This document shows, piece by piece, positions 1 through 11,334 of a stretch of 64,000 nt of DNA. Position 1 is the stretch's first letter. Each line of letters begins with the position of its first letter. Source of the stretch: Portunus trituberculatus (lineage: Eukaryota; Arthropoda; Malacostraca; Decapoda; Portunidae); contig NC_059292.1 in assembly GCF_017591435.1 (NCBI RefSeq), forward strand, positions 28,158,543 to 28,222,542. The letters are read 5' to 3'. The notes under the pieces are model-generated. The model saw only the letters and a list, made by a program, of their open reading frames with translations, was not told the origin of the DNA and did not search any database. The position numbers and the translations under genes are program-made.

Positions 1-3000
1 CAGAGGTAGTAAAGAGACAAATTCAGGGAAAAATAAAAAATGCTGTTATACAAGTAATTAAGGAAAAAGAAGATCTAATGAGTGATACAGTGGATAAGAG
101 GAAATGTTTTGTGATTTTTGGGATGAAGGAAAAAAAATCCAAACAAGTTCATGAGAGAGTGTGAAGAGAGAGAATTGGCAAAAAACTATTATCAGACAGG
201 TCCAGGACAGCACACAGAAGCTGGAACAGGAGGTGGAGGAAGTGACCAGGTTGGGAAGATTTAGTGAAGGAGTTAGGAGACTAATGAAAGTAAGAATGAG
301 ATCGGTGGAGAAAATTATGACAAGGAAAAGGAAACTGGCCGATGATACTGAACATAAAGATATATGGATAAAAAGAGATATGAATCTAGAGGATACGGAA
401 AAGGAGAAAGTGCTAAGAAATGAAGCTAAGGAAAAAACGAGAAAAGGATGGAGATCGAGAAAAGGAATTTCTACTGGAGGGTTCTAGATATGAGACTAAA
501 CAAGAGGTATCTATGGAAGAATGAGGAAGTCATGGAGGAGGCAAGAGATTAAGAGTGACTTATACTAATATAGATGGGTTGTTATCCAGTGTGTTGGAGG
601 TTAGGGATTATTTGAGAGAAAAAAAGCCGGCTGTAATGTGCATCGTTGAAACAAAACTAAGAGCGGAGATCCATGTTAACTTTAAGGAGGAGGGATATAA
701 TAGCTGGAGAAGAGGCAGGAAGGGTAAAGGAGTGGAGGAGTGCTAATAATTGTTCGTGATAACATATGTGTGGAGGATGTGCAATATGGTGAGGGCAAGG
801 TGGAAGTAGTAATGGGAGTAACAATCAAAACAGGAATTGAAAAAAAGAAAAATTATAGTTATATATGTGCCACCTAAGACAAATACATGGGGAACTGAGG
901 AACATAAAGATATGTAAAGAGAGGTGATTAAGTGCTTAGATAATATGATGAGAAGAGATGGAAGAATACTTTTTTTATTGGAAACTTTAACTCAAAAAGT
1001 AAATTGGAGAGAGATGAAAGTAATGGATAATGCTAGACAGACAAAAAAAAAGACAGTGGAGCGAGGTGTTACAGTTGACTATGGTAAATACAATAGACTA
1101 GTGGGTGGAGGAGTCAACAAGGTACAGGGGGGAAGAAGAGCCATTATTGCTTGACAAAGAAACCCGAGGCCCCTCCCAACATATAATACCTTCCTCCAAT
1201 GGGAAGAAGTGATCATGTGACATTAGAGCTGGAAATACAGGAGGAGGATGGGATAAGATACAAAGATGACTAAAAAAGAGAGATTAAATTATGCAAGAGC
1301 AGATTTTGAAAAATTAAGGAACTTTTTTGCTGACATTGAATGGAGAAACATTATGTACAAAAGAACAATACAAGGGAAATATGAAATATCGTTACAGAAA
1401 TGTAACAAAGAGTAAAGAAATACTTACCTTTTTATAGAGTTAAGAAAAAAAAAAAATACATGCTTGGTACAATACTAGATGCACAGAAGCTAAAAAGGCA
1501 AAAGATAAAGCTTGGAAGAAACTCTTAAACCAGAGAAATGACAATAACAAAGAACAGTATAAGGATGCGATAAATGAATATATTAGAGTAAGGAAAGAGG
1601 AAGAAAGAAACTTTGAGAAAAATGTGTTGAGTAAAAGCAAAGATGAACCTAAACTTTTCTACAAATTTATAAATGGCTAAATAAAGAAAAAGGAAACAAT
1701 AGAAAAAAATAATTAAAGGAGGGAAGACTTACCAAACAGAGAAGGAAATGTGTGAAATAATGAATGAGAGCTTCAAAATGGTAATCACTGTAGAAGATTT
1801 TACAGAACATAATAGGACAGCATTGCCAAGGATTATAGGAAATCAGTCCACAAAGAGGATATTGGAAGATTATTAAATAATTTGGGTGTCAGAAAAGCAA
1901 TGGGGCCAGATGGTGTACCAGGATGGGTGCTAAAAGAATGTAAAGAGCAACTACTGGATCCAATTTGGGAAATAATTACAAGTTCACTAAATGAAGGGAA
2001 AGTTTCACGAGAATGGAAGAGAGCCAACATAATACCAATATTTAAAGGAGGAAAGGCAACTGAACCATCAAATTACAGACCGGTGTCACTTACAAGCATT
2101 ATGGGGAAGTTGTGTGAAATAATTATAAAATAAAAAAAATTTGGGTAAACATCTGGAAGAAGAACAAGTTATATTAAACATACAATTTGGGTTCAGGACA
2201 GGACATGTGTGTTGAACTTATTACGCTTCTACTCGAGAGTAATAGAAGGACTGGAAAGCAGAGATGGATGGGTGGACACAGTATACCCGGACATAAAAAA
2301 GGCTTTTTGATGAAGTCCTTCATGGAAAACTACACTGGAAACTAGAGAACATGGGAGGACTGCGAGGAACTTTGTTAGAATGAACAAGGGATTATTTGAA
2401 GGACAGGGAGATGAGAACTGTGATCAGAGGTGTATACTCATCTTGGGGTAAAGTAATGTAGTACCACAAGGGTCAGTGTTAGCCCCCATTATGTTTCAAA
2501 TTTATCTAAACAACATTCACGATGGGATAAACAGTTATATTAATTTATTTGCTGATGATGCAAAGCTCCTAAGAGTAATCAAAACCCAGGAGGACTGTTT
2601 GCTGCTACAGGAAGATATAAACAAAATCTGTGAGTGGAGCAAGAAGTGTATATTAGAGTTCCTTGCCAAGAAATGTCACGTAATGGAATTAGGAAAGAGG
2701 AAAAGAAGACTGGTATAGAACTATTTGATGGGAGAGGAAAAAATAATGAAGACTAAATAGGAAAAAGATCTGGGAGTGATTATGCAGAAAAATCTGAACC
2801 CCGATAAACACATAAGCAAGATATTTGGATTATCATATAAAATGTTGACTAATATAAGAGTGGCATTTCAGTTCGTGGACAAAGATATGATGAAAAAAAT
2901 CATCACAAGCATGATACGTCCAGAACTGGAATATGCAGCTGTGGTGTGGTTTCCGAACTCTAAAAAAGATATAAGAAGATTAGAACGGATACAGATGATT

Positions 3001-3394
3001 ACTACAAAGATGGTATTAGAACTAAAGGACCTAACACATGAAGAACGGCTGAAGGAAATGGGATTACCAACCTTACAAGATAGAAGAGAATGAGGAGACT
3101 TAATAACAATGTACAAGATAGTCAGTGGCATTGAAAAGATAGACAAGGAAGACCTGGTGCTGGTGACAGAAGATAGAAAGACAAGAGGTCATGTAAAGAT
3201 CAGGATGAGGCAGTGTGTGAAGGATATTGGAAAATACAGTTTTCCACACAGAATGGTGAAGTGGAATGCATTGAATAATGAATTTGTTACAGCACATAAT
3301 GTGCATAACTGTAAGAAAAAATTGGATAAATGGAGACATGAAGACAGGACACCATGAACCTCGTTTGAACCCTTTACAATATAACTTGGTAAAT
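1..3394 (+). mobile_element. CR1/Jockey-type LINE copy 1, cut by window edge, degenerate
   Basis: This is a degenerate non-LTR retrotransposon whose left end lies outside the window. In order it shows the end of an ORF1-like charged coiled-coil region (about 161-487), an APE-type endonuclease start (555-746, with motifs like YTNIDGLLSS and ETKL), a reverse transcriptase (1882-2133 with GPDGVPGWVLKE and NYRPVSLTS; 2476-2718 with the FADD catalytic box) and the C-terminal domain typical of CR1/Jockey elements (3109-3357, containing KYSFPHR). Reading frame is lost many times, so it is a dead copy. It aligns by eye, shifted by about 4076 bases, with the copy at 3408-7860. It ends in GGTAAATACACAC, which runs straight into a CA repeat. 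Clade assignment below the CR1/Jockey group is not certain. Confidence 0.85.
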
Positions 3395-3407
3395 ACACAC
3401 ACACACA
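3395..3407. repeat. (AC)n tail of LINE copy 1
   Basis: A short AC run forms the 3' tail of the first LINE copy and abuts the start of the second copy. Confidence 0.8.
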
Positions 3408-5540
3408 TATGGAACGCAGCCGTTGAGCAGGACGCACGCATATGAGCAGCTCGCAGAGATTACTACAAAAGGAGTTGGACTCAGGCTTAGACGTATGTAC
3501 AGGGAGAGAGGGGGCCATAGGTTCTCATATCTCCAAATGAAATAAGTGTTAGATCACATATAAGGAATGAATAACAAGAGAGAGATGGAACCAAGTAGTG
3601 CTGCCAGGTGCATGGCAGAATCAAAACATACGCCGAGTGAAAACCAACGCTTTATAGAAACCCCTATTGGTTTAAGGAAATTGACTGATGATACTATGGA
3701 AAAGGATTTCTTGGGTTTCTGGGATGAACGAGGTAATATGAGAAAGCTTATTAATGTACAAAGAGAATTAAGATATATGAAGGAGGAGACTGACTGCTAA
3801 CGGAGAACACAGCCCTGAAATTGAGAGTAGCTGAATGTGAGAAAGTCAGTCAGTGCAATAAACCAGGAATTGAAAGAGGAGATTCTGGAAATAAGGAAGC
3901 AAAATGATGTTCTAAAAACCACATGCCAAAATTATGTAAGCTCTTTAAAGAGCTTGGAGGATAAAGTGCAGGACGGGATTACAGACAGGGCAGAAAGGTG
4001 GTCTAGGTGATAACAAATTGAAAGAACTAAGAAATGAATGGAAACAGGAGCAAGAAGAGGAAAAAGACAAATTTTCAGAAGTGATAAGGAGACAAATTCA
4101 GGAAAACACAAAAGTTGCTGTAATAGAAGTTACCAAGGAAAAGAAAGATTTGGTGCCGGATGCAGTGGACAAGAAAAAAAAGCTTCGTGATTTACAGGAT
4201 GAGGGAAAAGAAAAATCCAAATAAGTTCACAAGAGGACGTAAAGAAAGGGAAATGGCCAAAACTGTTATCAAACGAATACAAGACAGCACACAAGAATTT
4301 GACCAGGAGGTGGAAGAAGTGATTAGGCTGGGAAGGTACAGTAAGGGGGTAAGAGACTAATGAAGGTGAAACTGAGATCTCAAGTGGCTGTAGAGGAAAT
4401 TATGACTAGAAAAGGGAAGCTGGCCGATGATATCAATCACAAGGAAATATGGATAAAAGGAAATATGAACTTAGAGGAAAGGGAAAAGGAGAAAGTGCTA
4501 AGAAGTGAAGCTAAGGAAAAAAACAAGAAAAGGACAGAGATAGAGAAGAAGAATTTTTACTGGAGGGTTCTCGATATGAGACTAAAGAAGTGGTACCTAA
4601 GGAAAAAAGAGGAGGTCGTGGAGGAGACAATAAATTAAGAGTGACTTATACTAACATAGATGGTTTGTTATCAAGCATATTGGAAGTTTGGGATTATTTG
4701 AAAGAGAAAAAGCCAGATGTAATGTGTATCTTTGAAACAAAACTGAAGAATGAGATACATATCAACTTTAAAGAGGAGGGATATAATGCCTGGAGGAGGG
4801 ACAGGAAGGATAAAGAGGGAGGAGGAGTGCTAATAATGGTTCGTGATAATATATGTGTTGAGGATATGGAATATGGTGAGGACAAAGTGGAAGTAACAAT
4901 AAGAACAGAAGATTTGAAGAACAGAAAAATTATAGTTACAGATGTTCCACCAAGACTAATACATGGGGATCAGAAGCGCATAAAGATATGAAAAGATAAA
5001 GTGCCTAGATAACATGATGAGAAGAGATAGAAGAATATTCTTAGTTGGAAACTTTAACTGTAAAAAAATAAACTGGAGAGAGATGGAAGTAATGGATAAT
5101 GCTGGGCAGTGAAGTAAGAAAGTGTTACAGTTGACTATGGTTAATGCAGTGGACCAGTGGATGGAGGAGTCAACAAGGTATAGGGGGGAAGAAGAACCAA
5201 TATTGCTTGACCTAGTTTTCACAAAGAAACCAGAGTCCCCTCCAATAATACAATACCTTAGTCCAATGGGGAAAAGTGATCATGTGACATTAGAGATGCA
5301 AATGCAGGAGGAAGATGAGATAAGTTACAGAGAGGACTATAAAGGAGAGAGATTAAATTATGCAAGAGCGGATTTTGAAAAATTAAGGAGTTATTTTGCT
5401 GATATTGAGTGGAGTAATATTATGTGTGGGAAGACAGTACAAGAGAAATATGATATATTCTTACAGAAATACAATGGAGTAAAAAAGTTTGTTCCTGTTT
5501 ATAGAGTTAAGAAAAAATACATGCTTGGTACAATGCTAGA

Positions 5541-5731
5541 TGCATACAAGAATCAGGCAAAGGCAAAAGAAAGAAAAAAATGACAAAACAAGTACTTTTT
5601 TTCACTAACTCAATAGATATACAAGTTTATAGCTTGAAGAAAAATAAATGTACTTGAAGAAAATTTAAGTGTCGGAAGGTTTAGTGGAGGATGAAAAACA
5701 GTTTTCTACTTTATAACAACAATGCATACAA
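5541..5731. other. Extra segment in LINE copy 2 between 11-bp direct repeats
   Basis: The string ATGCATACAAG occurs near 5540 and again near 5732, and the bases between are absent from LINE copy 1 at the matching place (near 1480). This looks like a short insertion with a target duplication or a local duplication. No family is recognised. Confidence 0.4.
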
Positions 5732-6857
5732 GCAAAAAAGGCAAAAGATAAAACGTGGAAAAAACTCTTAAAGCAGGGAAATGAGCATAATAGTCGGCAG
5801 TACAAAGATACAAGAAATTAATATATTAGAGTAAGGACAGAGGAAGAAAGAAAGTTTGAGAAAGATGTAGTGGATAAAAGCAAGGATGAATCTAAACTTT
5901 TCTACAAGTTTATAAACGGCAAAACAAAGAATAAGGAAGCAATTGAAAAAATAATTAAAGAAGGGAAGACATACCAAACATAGAAGGAAATGTGTGAAAT
6001 AATGAATGAGAGCTTCAAAACGGTATTCACTGCAGAAGATGACTTCACAGAACCTAATAGGACATTGGATTGCCAAGGATTACAGGAGATAGCAGTGCAC
6101 AAAGAGGACATTGGAAGATTACTGGATAAGTTGGAAGTCAGAAAAGCAATGGAACCAGATAGTGTATCAGGCTGGGTGTTAAAATGTAAAGAGCAATTAC
6201 TGGATCCAATTTGGGAAATAATTATAAGTTCAATAAATGAAGGGAAAGTTCCACTTGAGAGTTATTGCAGGACTTGAAAACAGAGATAGATGGGTAGACA
6301 CAGTATACCTGGACATTAAAAAGGCTTTTGATAAAGTCCCGCACAGAAGACTTCTTTGGAAACTAGAGTACATAAGAGGACTGCGTGGAACCTTGCTCGA
6401 ATGGACAAGAGATTTTTTGAAGGATAGGGAAATGAGAACTGTGATTAGAGATACAGACTCATCTTGGGGTAAAGCAACTAGTGGAGTGCCACAAGGGTCA
6501 GTGTTAGCCCTCATTATGTTTCAGGTTTATGTAAACGACATTCACGTTTGGATAAACAGTTATATAAATTTATTCGTTGATGATTCAAAGTTGCTAAGAG
6601 TTATCAAAACCAAAGAGGACTATCTGCTGTTGCAAGAAGATATAAACAAGGTCTATGAATGAAGCAAGAAGTGGAAATTGGAGTTTAATGCCAAGAAATG
6701 CCACATAATAGAACTATGAAAGAGTAATAGAAGACCAGTATGGAACTATTTGATGGGAGAGGAGCAAATAAGTAAGACTAAAGAGGAAAAAGATCTTGGA
6801 GTGATCATACAAGAAAATCTGAGACCTGATAAACATATAAGCAAGATATTTGGACTA

Positions 6858-7307
6858 TGGTGGGTGGGTGGTGTAAAAAACTCAGGGAGAGAAGGAGACA
6901 CAGTATATATACACTGACAGGCAGGCAGGTAGAGCAGTATATATACATGTCAGGAGAATCACGCCGCGGTGTGCTGGAGAATGGAGCACGCAGATTGGTT
7001 GCTTTCGTGAGGCCTCCCAGTCGCCCCGATGGTGAGCTGCGCTGCTGTGCAGGAAAGGCAAACAAATTCTTCCAGCTCACCATCGGGGCGACTGGGATGC
7101 CTCCCGAAAGCAACCAATCTGCGCGCTCCATTCTCCAGCACACCGCAGCGTGATTCTCCTGACATGTATATATACTGCTCTACCTGCCTGCCTGTCATTC
7201 TCTCTGAAGAAGCCCTATGGGTGAAACGTAAGAGAAATAAAGTGCTCCTGCTCTCCCTGAGTTTCTTTACACCACCCACCCACCAATCTGTTCTACAATA
7301 TTACAAT
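6858..7307. mobile_element. Hairpin retroposed insertion, Penelope-like terminal sequence
   Basis: A segment of about 450 bp interrupts LINE copy 2. It starts with GGTGGGTGGGTGGTGTAAA and its far end carries the reverse complement (near 7262-7292), and most of the interior pairs as well, so the insert is one large imperfect inverted repeat centred near 7055. LINE sequence ATATTTGGACTAT lies on both sides (6845-6857 and 7308-7320), which reads as a 13-bp target duplication. A CTGAAGA...GAAAC motif in the right arm resembles the hammerhead-type motif found in the terminal repeats of Penelope-like elements. The duplication length and the motif both favour a Penelope-like remnant over a DNA transposon, but no coding sequence is present to prove it. 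Confidence 0.55.
7204..7228 (+). ncRNA. Hammerhead-ribozyme-like motif (degenerate)
   Basis: The sequence reads CTGAAGA, then AGCCC, a TAT loop, GGGT and GAAAC. This is the helix II plus conserved-box layout of a hammerhead core, with CTGAAGA in place of CTGATGA. Such motifs are known from Penelope-like element termini. The base change and the unclear helices I and III make self-cleavage doubtful. Confidence 0.35.
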
Positions 7308-7857
7308 ATTTGGACTATCATATAAGATTTTGACTAATATAAGAGTGGTATTTCATTACATGGATAGATATGATGAAAAAAATCATCACAAGCATGATAA
7401 ACCTAAGGCTGGAATATGCAGCTATGGTCTGGTCTCCCAGCTCTAAAAAGGATATAAGAAAACTGGAAAGGATACAGAAGATTGCTACAAAGATGGTGCC
7501 GTAATTAAAAGACCTCACATACGAAGAATGACTGAAGGAAATGGGACTGCCAACTTTACAAGATAGAAGAGAACGCAGGGACCTAATAACAATGTATAAG
7601 ATAGTAAATGATATTGAAAAGATAGATAAAGATGGAAGGACAAGAGGACATGAAAAGAAGATCAGGATGAGGCAGTGTGTGAAGGATATTGGAAAATACA
7701 GTTTTCCACACAGAACGGTGGAAAATTGGAATGCATTGGGTAATGGAATTGTCATAGCACATAGTGTGCATAAATGTAAAGAAAAACTAGATAAATGGAG
7801 ATATGGAGACAGGACACTATGAGTCCCGCTCGAACACTGTACAATACAACTAGGTAA

Positions 7858-7860
<3 letters not shown>

Positions 7861-7909
<49 letters not shown>
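7861..7909. repeat. (CA)n microsatellite
   Basis: An uninterrupted CA tract forms the tail of LINE copy 2. The next LINE begins immediately after it. Confidence 0.98.
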
Positions 7910-7911
<2 letters not shown>

Positions 7912-9680
7912 TGATGAAATTAGTGCCTCTTTATTAAAATAAACACTGGGTAGCATTTTGACTACACTTACGCATATTATAGATTTATCTTTCCATCATG
8001 GTGTTTTCCCTGATGAAAATGAAAATAGCAAAAGTCTTACATATTCACAAGTCTGGGGACAAATATGTAATTGATAATTACAGACTAATATCTATCTTTC
8101 CATCTATTAGTAAAATCTTTGAAAAGGCCATTGCACATCGACTCTGTGCTTTTCTTGAGGACAATAATCTAATAATAAAAAGCCAGTTTGGATTTAGGAA
8201 AAAAAAATTGTCTACACAGGCAACAGTTCTGAATTTTATTTCAAAGGTATATACTGAATAAGACAGGAAGTATTTTGTTGTAAATGTGTTTCTTGATATT
8301 TCCAAAGCCTTTGACACACTAAACCATGACATTTTACTAGTTAAATGATGTTGGTGTTAGGGGACCATGTTTTAATCTTTTGAAAAGTTATTTATCTAAC
8401 CGCAAACAATTAGTCTTTTGTAATATGTAATATTTTTTCTGAGTACAAATTTATTAAACAAGGTGTGCCTCAAGGCTCAATACTAGGTCCAATTTTATTC
8501 TTGATCTACATTAATGATATTGTAATTCTAGTTGTAATGCTCATTTTACTATGTATGCTGATGACAGTTGTTTCACAATCACCGATTCTGACCTCCATGT
8601 TGTTCACTCAAAATTATCCCAGGAGTTAAATAATGTCAATAATTGGATTAAAGCTAACAAGTTGAAATTAAATATTGATAAAACACATGTTATGCTGTTT
8701 CAGAATAGGTCTTTGGTTCATAACTTAGCGCCAGCAAAACTAGGTAATCACATTGTTAATCATGTTAAAACTACAAAATTTTTAGGAGTTACAGTTGATG
8801 ATTATCTAAATTGGAGGGAACATATTGTTAATATGTCTGTAACTTTATCAAAACTCACTGAAATATTGTATCATGTTACAGGTAAATTAATTGTAGAATC
8901 AATGCTAATTCTTTACTATACACTGTGTTACTCTAGATGAATGTATTGTATTTCTATTTGGGGTTGTACATGGTCATCTTTCCAAGATGTATTACTCAAA
9001 AATCAGAAATCTATTTTAAGAATGATATTCTACAAGCAAAAATATGACTCGACAGGAAATATTTTCCAACTTAAAATTACTTAAGTTAAGCTACATTCAT
9101 AAATTTTTCCTCTTACTCAATATTTTCAAATCATTAAAAAATAATGCTGACATTTTTTCTATTCAAGAACATTCTCGTGTCACTCGTAATAACCAGATAA
9201 ATATGTTTTTTTCTTTTAGAACTACACTCCTTTGAAATTCTACTATGTGTCTTGGTTCTGAAGTTTGGAATACACTTCTCTATCAATAAAATGTGAATAT
9301 AATACATTGTCAGTCAATAGCTTCAAATTTAGAGTAAAAGAGCATCTTTTATCATCTTCAATCGTTACAGTAATGCTCATGTATGTATACAATAGAATTA
9401 TACGTATTATTGATTTATCATGCGTACAACAATTTCCTGAATAAATGGCTTTTTTTTTTTTCATATTGCTAGGGTTTATAAATTTTCAGACTTATAATGT
9501 TATCTTTTTTAGAGGATTTTCAAGAGTGTATTGTTACAATTTTGGACTGAGTGAAATAAATCATGTATAATGTCCACAGGTCTGCATAATGAGATTTATT
9601 TCTGCAAACCTTTCAACGAATGTATTTTTTCTTCATATATATATGCATTGTTTTGGAATAATATGGTGAACTTGAACTTG

Positions 9681-9681
<1 letters not shown>
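7910..9681 (+). mobile_element. Second LINE family, 5'-truncated, degenerate
   Basis: This is a different non-LTR retrotransposon that begins inside its reverse transcriptase. Visible motifs are SISKIFEKAIAHRL (about 8098-8140), FGFRKK (about 8190), a DISKAFDTLNHDILL region (about 8292-8337), a PQGSILGP block (about 8468), YADDS (8551-8565) and a continuing thumb/C-terminal region to 8940. Breaks include stops near 8261 and 8345 and a frameshift before the YADD box. The 3' end is AT-rich and finishes with a doubled CTTGAA unit before a CA tract. It lies between two CA tracts, in the same orientation as the elements on its left. The RT is of the Jockey/CR1 group, but the exact clade is not clear. 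Confidence 0.8.

Positions 9682-9769
<88 letters not shown>
9682..9769. repeat. (AC)n microsatellite
   Basis: An 88-bp AC tract lies between the second LINE and a SINE. Confidence 0.98.
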
Positions 9770-9771
<2 letters not shown>

Positions 9772-10026
9772 GCTCGACTCACAATCGAGAGGGTCCGGGT
9801 TTGAGTCCCGGAAAGCAGCGAGGCAAATGGGCAAGCCTCTTAATGTGTACCACCTCTTCACCTAGCAGTAAATAAGTACGGGATGTAACTTGAGGGGTTG
9901 TGGCCTCGCTTTCCTGGTGTGTGGAGTGTGTGTTGTGGTCTCAGAGGTCTATGAGCTCTGAGCTCGCTCCGTAATGGGGAAGATTGGATGGGTGACCAGC
10001 AGACGACTGTGGTGAATTACACACAC
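9770..10026 (+). mobile_element. tRNA-derived SINE, 5'-truncated
   Basis: The left end holds the 3' half of a tRNA-like head: an anticodon hairpin with loop CTCACAA (anticodon CAC, Val-like) and a B box in GGGTTTGAGTCCCGG. The A-box half is missing and CA repeat stands in its place. The body (TCACCTAGCAGTAAATAAG, then GTACGGGAT, GAGCTCTGAGCTCG) matches the SINE at 51727-52011, so they are one family. The right end fades into ACACAC. Confidence 0.75.
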
Positions 10027-10251
10027 GCGTGTCGTGTCACTTATCCCTTAGATAATTTATCTCAGTATTAACTCTTTTACGTGGTTTTGAATGGTTATTG
10101 GAATGATGGCCAAGGTAATGAACTTCCACTTTAATTTATCAATGGTAAAAGTAGTCACAGCGAGAGGTAATTTGGTGCAAATCACTGTGCTCCTCTTAGA
10201 CTGAAGGTTCTTTATGATGCAAGCCTGAAAAATAATTTACTCTTTTTTCAG
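10027..10251. other. Unassigned stretch / possible intron end
   Basis: No gene or repeat is recognised here. The last bases, TTACTCTTTTTTCAG, look like a splice acceptor for the exon that follows. Confidence 0.5.
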
Positions 10252-10404
10252 AATCTTGCAAGGAACTTTCTTCACTGGTTAAATGAAGAAGTAAAGGCAA
10301 GAAAAGAAGAACCAGGCAAAATACGACCTGCCTTCCCAATGATATGGAACAAGTTTTTAAGGACTACAAAACAGTTAGATCAAATAGAACTAAAATTTAA
10401 GTAG
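10252..10404 (+). CDS. Candidate terminal exon, unknown protein
   Basis: A good acceptor (pyrimidine tract plus CAG at 10249-10251) leads into 50 in-frame codons and a TAG at 10402. The predicted peptide starts NLARNFLHWLNEEVKARKEE and ends ELKFK. It is charged and shows no membrane segment. The composition looks like a real protein rather than a low-complexity ORF, but I do not recognise the family. No partner exon is visible upstream, because the sequence to the left is retroelement; a real gene would need a long intron. It could also be a chance ORF. Confidence 0.35.
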   Translation, partial: NLARNFLHWLNEEVKARKEEPGKIRPAFPMIWNKFLRTTKQLDQIELKFK

Positions 10405-11334
10405 CGATCTGTGATGCCACCAGTGAGAAAAGTGATTTATAAATTTGATTAAGTGTTTATGTGTTTGTTTGTATGATATTTTTATGATTTTTGTAAGCAA
10501 AGTGCACCATTGTGTTGAGAGGTATTCTGAACTTCAGTATATAGTGGCAAGTGGAGATGCTGTCTACAGAAACTGACCTCTTTATCACACCTCCATCTCA
10601 GTGAAGGTATGAATCTTGTGTCCACAATGTGAGTGCTAAGTAAGTATGAGAGCTTATTTCAATCTTGTGTTGATATGATACATGAAATTAAAAACTAACA
10701 AAAATTGCACTAATTTTGATTGAATGTTACTGAAGTGTCCAGTTCACTTTTTTTTATCATCATGGAAACATTTCTCATGTTGTGCTAGCATTTTGTGATT
10801 TTGTGTAGTTATTACGCCAAATTACTTTTATCCCACCATAGGTCTTAAGCAAGTGAGTGGAAAGGACAGTGTTAAGAAGAAACAGATGGTGTCCATTGAA
10901 TTTTATATCCATCTGATGTAAAATGCCAATAATGTTGTGGAGAAAAGAGATATGAGGAATGGTGTTTGGGTAAATCATGGCCAACATGGCATGTAATAGT
11001 ATGTACATCTTGATGGCTCAAAACCACACAATTAATCATGCTAACAGTGATGCTAGAGAAATGTTCTTTATTTTTAATGGAATCAGCAGTTACTAAAATA
11101 TTTGAAGAGCACCATTGTGGTGTTCCTGAAGGTGACAATGAGTCCTTCATTACCTTGAAGTTAACCTGCCATCCTCATCTCTGGAGGGATGTGTTTGCTT
11201 TACTTTGCAGCACTAGGCTGAAGTAGAGAGAGTGCCCTGCCAAACTAGAATGACTCGGCAGGTGGAGCAGTGAAGATGTCTTCATCTTCCTCAGAGGTAA
11301 TGATGATGTTAGGGGTCAGTAGTGAAGGTGAAGG
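10405..11334. other. Unassigned; probable 3' region of the minus-strand cuticle gene
   Basis: No coding sequence is supported. The right part would be the 3' untranslated region of the minus-strand gene ending at 11335; the left part could be 3' sequence of the candidate plus-strand exon. Confidence 0.4.
11067..11072 (-). terminator. Candidate poly(A) signal AATAAA
   Basis: AATAAA reads on the minus strand about 260 bases after the stop codon of the minus-strand cuticle/mucin gene. The position is plausible, but the region is AT-rich and the hexamer is common. Confidence 0.35.

Larger units (their letters stand above)
3408..7860 (+). mobile_element. CR1/Jockey-type LINE copy 2, near full length, degenerate
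   Basis: This is a second, longer copy of the same LINE, in the same orientation, directly behind copy 1. An ORF1-like region runs from about 3567 to 4620 and is rich in Lys/Glu coiled-coil sequence. The endonuclease follows (4629-5000, with GGGVLIMVRD), then further coding sequence to 5583, reverse transcriptase remnants (5990-6662, with KKAFDKVPHRRLLWKLE and a FVDD box in place of FADD) and the C-terminal KYSFPHR domain (7541-7822). About 230 bp of RT containing the NYRPVSLTS block of copy 1 is missing near 6250. An extra segment sits near 5541-5731 and a hairpin element is inserted at 6858-7307. Stops and frameshifts are frequent. The 3' end is again GGTAAATA followed by CA repeats. Confidence 0.85.
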
